The notes beneath the pieces were generated by a model that searched no databases, was not told where the DNA came from, and saw only the letters and a list, made by a program, of their open reading frames with translations. A stretch of DNA of 64,000 nucleotides, taken from the NCBI GenBank assembly GCA_017644045.1, contig JAEPMI010000005.1:496001-560000 (forward strand), read 5' to 3'. This DNA comes from Deltaproteobacteria bacterium (GTDB lineage Bacteria; Myxococcota_A; Polyangia; Polyangiales; Houyiibacteriaceae). The position numbers were made by a program, and so were the translations under genes. Of this stretch, positions 61,886-64,000 are shown one piece after another; positions within the stretch are counted from its first letter, which is position 1, and every line of letters starts with the position of its first letter.

Positions 61886-62998
61886 TCACTTCCTGGACGA
61901 ACGTCCAAGTCTTTGACGGCCCCAGACGAAGCCGAGGAGAAAGGGCCACCAGAGGGCGGGCGCGCTGCCCACGGCACAGCCGCCGCCCCCCGGCGGCGTG
62001 TCGGTCCCCATGTCGGCGTGAGAGTGGAAGCCGCAGGGCTGGAAGCATTGGCAGCCGGCTGGGCTCTGGACGCAAGGCGCCTCGCCGCAGACCCGGTCGT
62101 CCGCGCACGCGCCGAGGAGCTCCCCCGAGGACAGGCCGGGAATGACGCAGCGGCGCGCGGCGCCCTCGGCGCCGAAGCAATGGGTACCGGTGGGACAGTC
62201 TTCGTCGGCGACGCAGGTCGACTCGCAGAAGTGCTCCGCGGGGTCGAAGGCTCGCTGGGCGGGAGGCTCGAGCAGGGAGTCCGCCAACGCGTCGGCGACG
62301 AAGGGCTCGACGGCGTCCGCTCGAACCGCGAGGGCATACTCGGCGCAGGCGGGGTCGCCACGGCTGGTGACGCCGATCAACGCGCCGGCTTCGTCGAGCA
62401 CGGGCCCGCCGCTGTCGCCCCGGCAGCTCATCGCCGGGTCCGGGACGATGCGCAGCTCGGTGGCCTCGACCGCTTCGACGCGACCGCTGCCGCTTCGGCG
62501 CACCCCGCCTCCGGAGTCGTCCGCGCTGGTGCCGCCATAACCGAGCATGGTCACGCTCGCGTCGACCGACCCCTCGTCCACGGATCCGAGGGCGACGGGA
62601 GTCACGGGTGCGTCGGACTCGAGCACGAGCACCGCGAGGTCGTACGCGCGACTCCCCGGGTCGTAGCTCGGGTGCGGACGCCCCCGGCTCACCGCGACGA
62701 GGGTGCCCGCGCCCTCGATGTCCGCGTCGAAGAGCACCATCAGGTCGCGCACGGACCCGTCGCCGATGCAGTGGGCCGCGGTGATCACCGCTCTCGGGCC
62801 GATGAGCGTCCCGGTGCAGCGGAGCTGACGCGGAATCGGGGTACAGCTGGGGGCACGCTCCACGATCGCCACCACCTGGACCGCGTCGGGTGCGAGCTCG
62901 CCGTCGAGGATCGGCGCAGTCTGCCTCCCCGTCGGCTCCGCGCAGCCGAGCGCGTAGAGCATCGCCAGCGCGAGGAACGAGAGCCGACCCATGCCCAC
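61886..62998 (-). CDS. Trypsin-like serine protease (S1) with C-terminal anchor
   Basis: A 370-residue predicted lipoprotein (signal peptide ending YALGC, about Cys19). The S1 domain has the catalytic triad His76 (TAAHC), Asp120 (YDLAVL) and Ser196 (CRGDSGGP). A Cys-rich segment follows (ESTCVADEDCPTGTHCFG, GQCFQPC-like), then a Gly-rich stretch with one Cys, a hydrophobic segment (APALWWPFLLGFVW) and basic residues (GRQRLGRSSRK), similar to MYXO-CTERM-type tails. It is probably secreted and retained at the surface. An ATG at 62992 is an alternative start. Confidence 0.88.
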   Translation of the reverse strand: MGMGRLSFLALAMLYALGCAEPTGRQTAPILDGELAPDAVQVVAIVERAPSCTPIPRQLRCTGTLIGPRAVITAAHCIGDGSVRDLMVLFDADIEGAGTLVAVSRGRPHPSYDPGSRAYDLAVLVLESDAPVTPVALGSVDEGSVDASVTMLGYGGTSADDSGGGVRRSGSGRVEAVEATELRIVPDPAMSCRGDSGGPVLDEAGALIGVTSRGDPACAEYALAVRADAVEPFVADALADSLLEPPAQRAFDPAEHFCESTCVADEDCPTGTHCFGAEGAARRCVIPGLSSGELLGACADDRVCGEAPCVQSPAGCQCFQPCGFHSHADMGTDTPPGGGGCAVGSAPALWWPFLLGFVWGRQRLGRSSRK

Positions 62999-63046
62999 AG
63001 TCTACGGGAGACTGGCCCGCGCGCGCGGGACCTCTATGATCCCCTC

Positions 63047-63574
63047 ATGAAGCATGTCTCGGGATCGATCGTTGCGGTCGCACTGCTGGTGAGCTGCGCT
63101 GACCGCACCCCACCGACGGACCTGGATGGGATGTACGAGGTCACCGAACGGCTGGAGGGGTCGTGCGACGCCGAGCTGACGCCAGCCACGATCGGGGCGA
63201 CCGGCCGCTTCTTCAGGCTCGAGTACACGGAAGGCTCGAGCCCGGTCCGGCGGGCCCAGCTGGAGTACTTCAGGTGCGACACGGCAGACCCGGACTCGTG
63301 CAGCCCGACGTCGTCCCAGGACCTCTCGTTCGGTCCCGCCGGCAGCACCTGGAGCGGCAGCCTCGCCACCGCGAGCGCGGGCTGCGTCCTTCGCTTCCGC
63401 CATCGCGAGCTCTATGAGAGCGACGAGGGCGTCGAGATCATCCAGACCACCTACGGAGAGACCGACGAATCGATCCCGACCGAGGCGGATGGATGCGAGG
63501 ACTTGGAAGCGCTCGACCGCGGTCGCCGGATGCCGTGCCTCTCGGTGGTGGAAATCCGGGCCGCCTTGCTCTGA
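63047..63574 (+). CDS. Hypothetical lipoprotein (paralogue of 60480-60995)
   Basis: A 175-residue predicted lipoprotein with a VALLVSC lipobox (about Cys16). The mature sequence contains DGMYEVTERLEGSCDAEL, GRFFRLEYTE, GCVLRFRHRELYE and RRMPCLSVVEI, matching the 60480-60995 protein in order and cysteine positions, so the two are paralogues about 2 kb apart with three genes between. No family was recognised. It is divergent from the trypsin-like gene upstream. Confidence 0.7.
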   Translation: MKHVSGSIVAVALLVSCADRTPPTDLDGMYEVTERLEGSCDAELTPATIGATGRFFRLEYTEGSSPVRRAQLEYFRCDTADPDSCSPTSSQDLSFGPAGSTWSGSLATASAGCVLRFRHRELYESDEGVEIIQTTYGETDESIPTEADGCEDLEALDRGRRMPCLSVVEIRAALL

Positions 63575-63575
63575 G

Positions 63576-64000
63576 CTACTCGGCTTCTTCCGGCGCCGCT
63601 TGCGCGCCCTGGGAGGCGCCGGTCTCGCGGCCGTCTTCGTGCGGGTCGCGAGCGGGCAGGCCCTTGGTCGGCTCGATCGGCTCGAGGCGGATGGGCCGCA
63701 TCCGCTCGGTGTGGAGCTCCACGGTGGCGTCGTTCCGCAGACCGCGAACGAAGCTGTCGATGGCCTCCTGACGGCGCTCGCGCCAGAGGCGGAGGCGGAT
63801 CCCCTCTGCCGCCTGCGCGAGGGCGCGGACCTCGGCCTCGCGGCTGCCGGTGAGCTTCACGATGCTGAAGTTCTCGCCGACCTGGACGGGGCCGCCCACC
63901 GAGCCGAGCTCGGTGAGCTCGAAGGCGGCCGCGACGAGGGCCTCGTCGACGGGCGGGTCGTCCTCGTTGGCGTTCGGCGGGCGACCGGTCTGGGTGAAGT
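63576..64000 (-). CDS. PpiC-type peptidyl-prolyl isomerase, C-terminal part (partial)
   Basis: The C-terminal 140 residues of a protein that continues beyond the right edge. The sequence FTQTGRPPNANEDDPPV, FELTELGSVGGPVQV, FSIVKLTGSREAEVRAL and a helix RLRLWRERRQEAIDSFVRGL match the end of a parvulin-type isomerase domain and the SurA/PrsA-like tail helix. An acidic Pro-rich tail ends it. It would assist folding of exported proteins. The signal peptide and N-terminus are not visible. Confidence 0.8.
   Translation of the reverse strand, partial: FTQTGRPPNANEDDPPVDEALVAAAFELTELGSVGGPVQVGENFSIVKLTGSREAEVRALAQAAEGIRLRLWRERRQEAIDSFVRGLRNDATVELHTERMRPIRLEPIEPTKGLPARDPHEDGRETGASQGAQAAPEEAE

Overview
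The window is high-GC, densely packed DNA from a delta-type myxobacterium (Myxococcota; the style suggests Polyangiales/Sandaracinaceae, which is an inference). The grounds are three Hanks-type kinase proteins with C-terminal membrane anchors, a MYXO-CTERM-like sorting tail, a TIGR02265/DUF2378 gene (a myxobacterial paralogous family), a DUF1592/DUF1552 pair, more than ten short lipoproteins with Asp/Gly/Pro-rich linkers, frequent GTG starts and many 4-base ATGA/GTGA gene overlaps. No rRNA, tRNA or CRISPR array was recognised.

Layout. 1-9.5 kb: the end of a bacterial alpha-2-macroglobulin gene coupled to pbpC, a PAS hybrid histidine kinase, DUF2891 and DUF4442 genes, DNA glycosylase tag, a MarR-ECF sigma pair with a palindrome over the marR start, and a transmembrane pseudokinase. 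9.7-15.7 kb: an M19 dipeptidase, an LPMO-like secreted protein, a CapA-like protein and two active-looking Ser/Thr kinases. 15.7-21.5 kb: a catabolic-looking cluster with a GNAT/aminotransferase-like chimera, a class III aminotransferase and CoA-transferase subunits A and B, the two subunits being separated by a VWA lipoprotein gene. 21.5-40.7 kb: a palindrome-rich intergenic region, then mostly lipoproteins and housekeeping singletons: YqeY, a chlorophyllase-like esterase, a lone response regulator, an orphan SctR/FliP homologue, DUF167, DUF2277, DUF1592+DUF1552, a sterol desaturase family protein, a beta-propeller lipoprotein between two paralogous secreted proteins, a YbgC thioesterase, a K+ channel with an RCK domain and a YkgJ-like protein. 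40.7-46.4 kb: a five-gene envelope cluster (POTRA-only lipoprotein, M48 protease, SurA-like chaperone, outer-membrane protein, metallophosphoesterase). 47-52.5 kb: thiolase and acyl-CoA dehydrogenase, a DUF2378 gene with an in-frame stop, and lspA. 52.6-54.6 kb: a serine beta-lactamase-like lipoprotein. 58.7-64 kb: an FHA-sigma54 activator, small lipoproteins, a phospholipase A2-like lipoprotein, a trypsin-like protease and the end of a PpiC-type isomerase.

The most interesting region is 54.96-58.68 kb. A perfect 27-bp direct repeat (54964-54990 and 58654-58680) flanks about 3.7 kb of accessory DNA. The repeat is the 3' end of the FHA-sigma54 regulator gene. Both copies encode the same last nine residues followed immediately by a stop codon (TGA at the right copy, TAG at the left). 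This is what site-specific integration into the end of a gene, with the reading frame rebuilt, should leave behind. Inside are a tyrosine-recombinase C-terminal remnant beside the right repeat, a truncated protein with an HGGLSTGP motif, a three-gene minus-strand operon (TIGR04255-like, HEAT-like, unknown), a small alpha/beta protein and a frameshifted unknown gene. I interpret it as a decayed integrative island whose cargo operon may be a defence or stress module. The cargo function is not known.

The lipoproteins of the window depend on lspA for maturation. The envelope cluster, PbpC and the SurA/PpiC proteins form an envelope-maintenance theme. The aminotransferase/CoA-transferase cluster and the thiolase/acyl-CoA dehydrogenase pair form a CoA-dependent catabolic theme.
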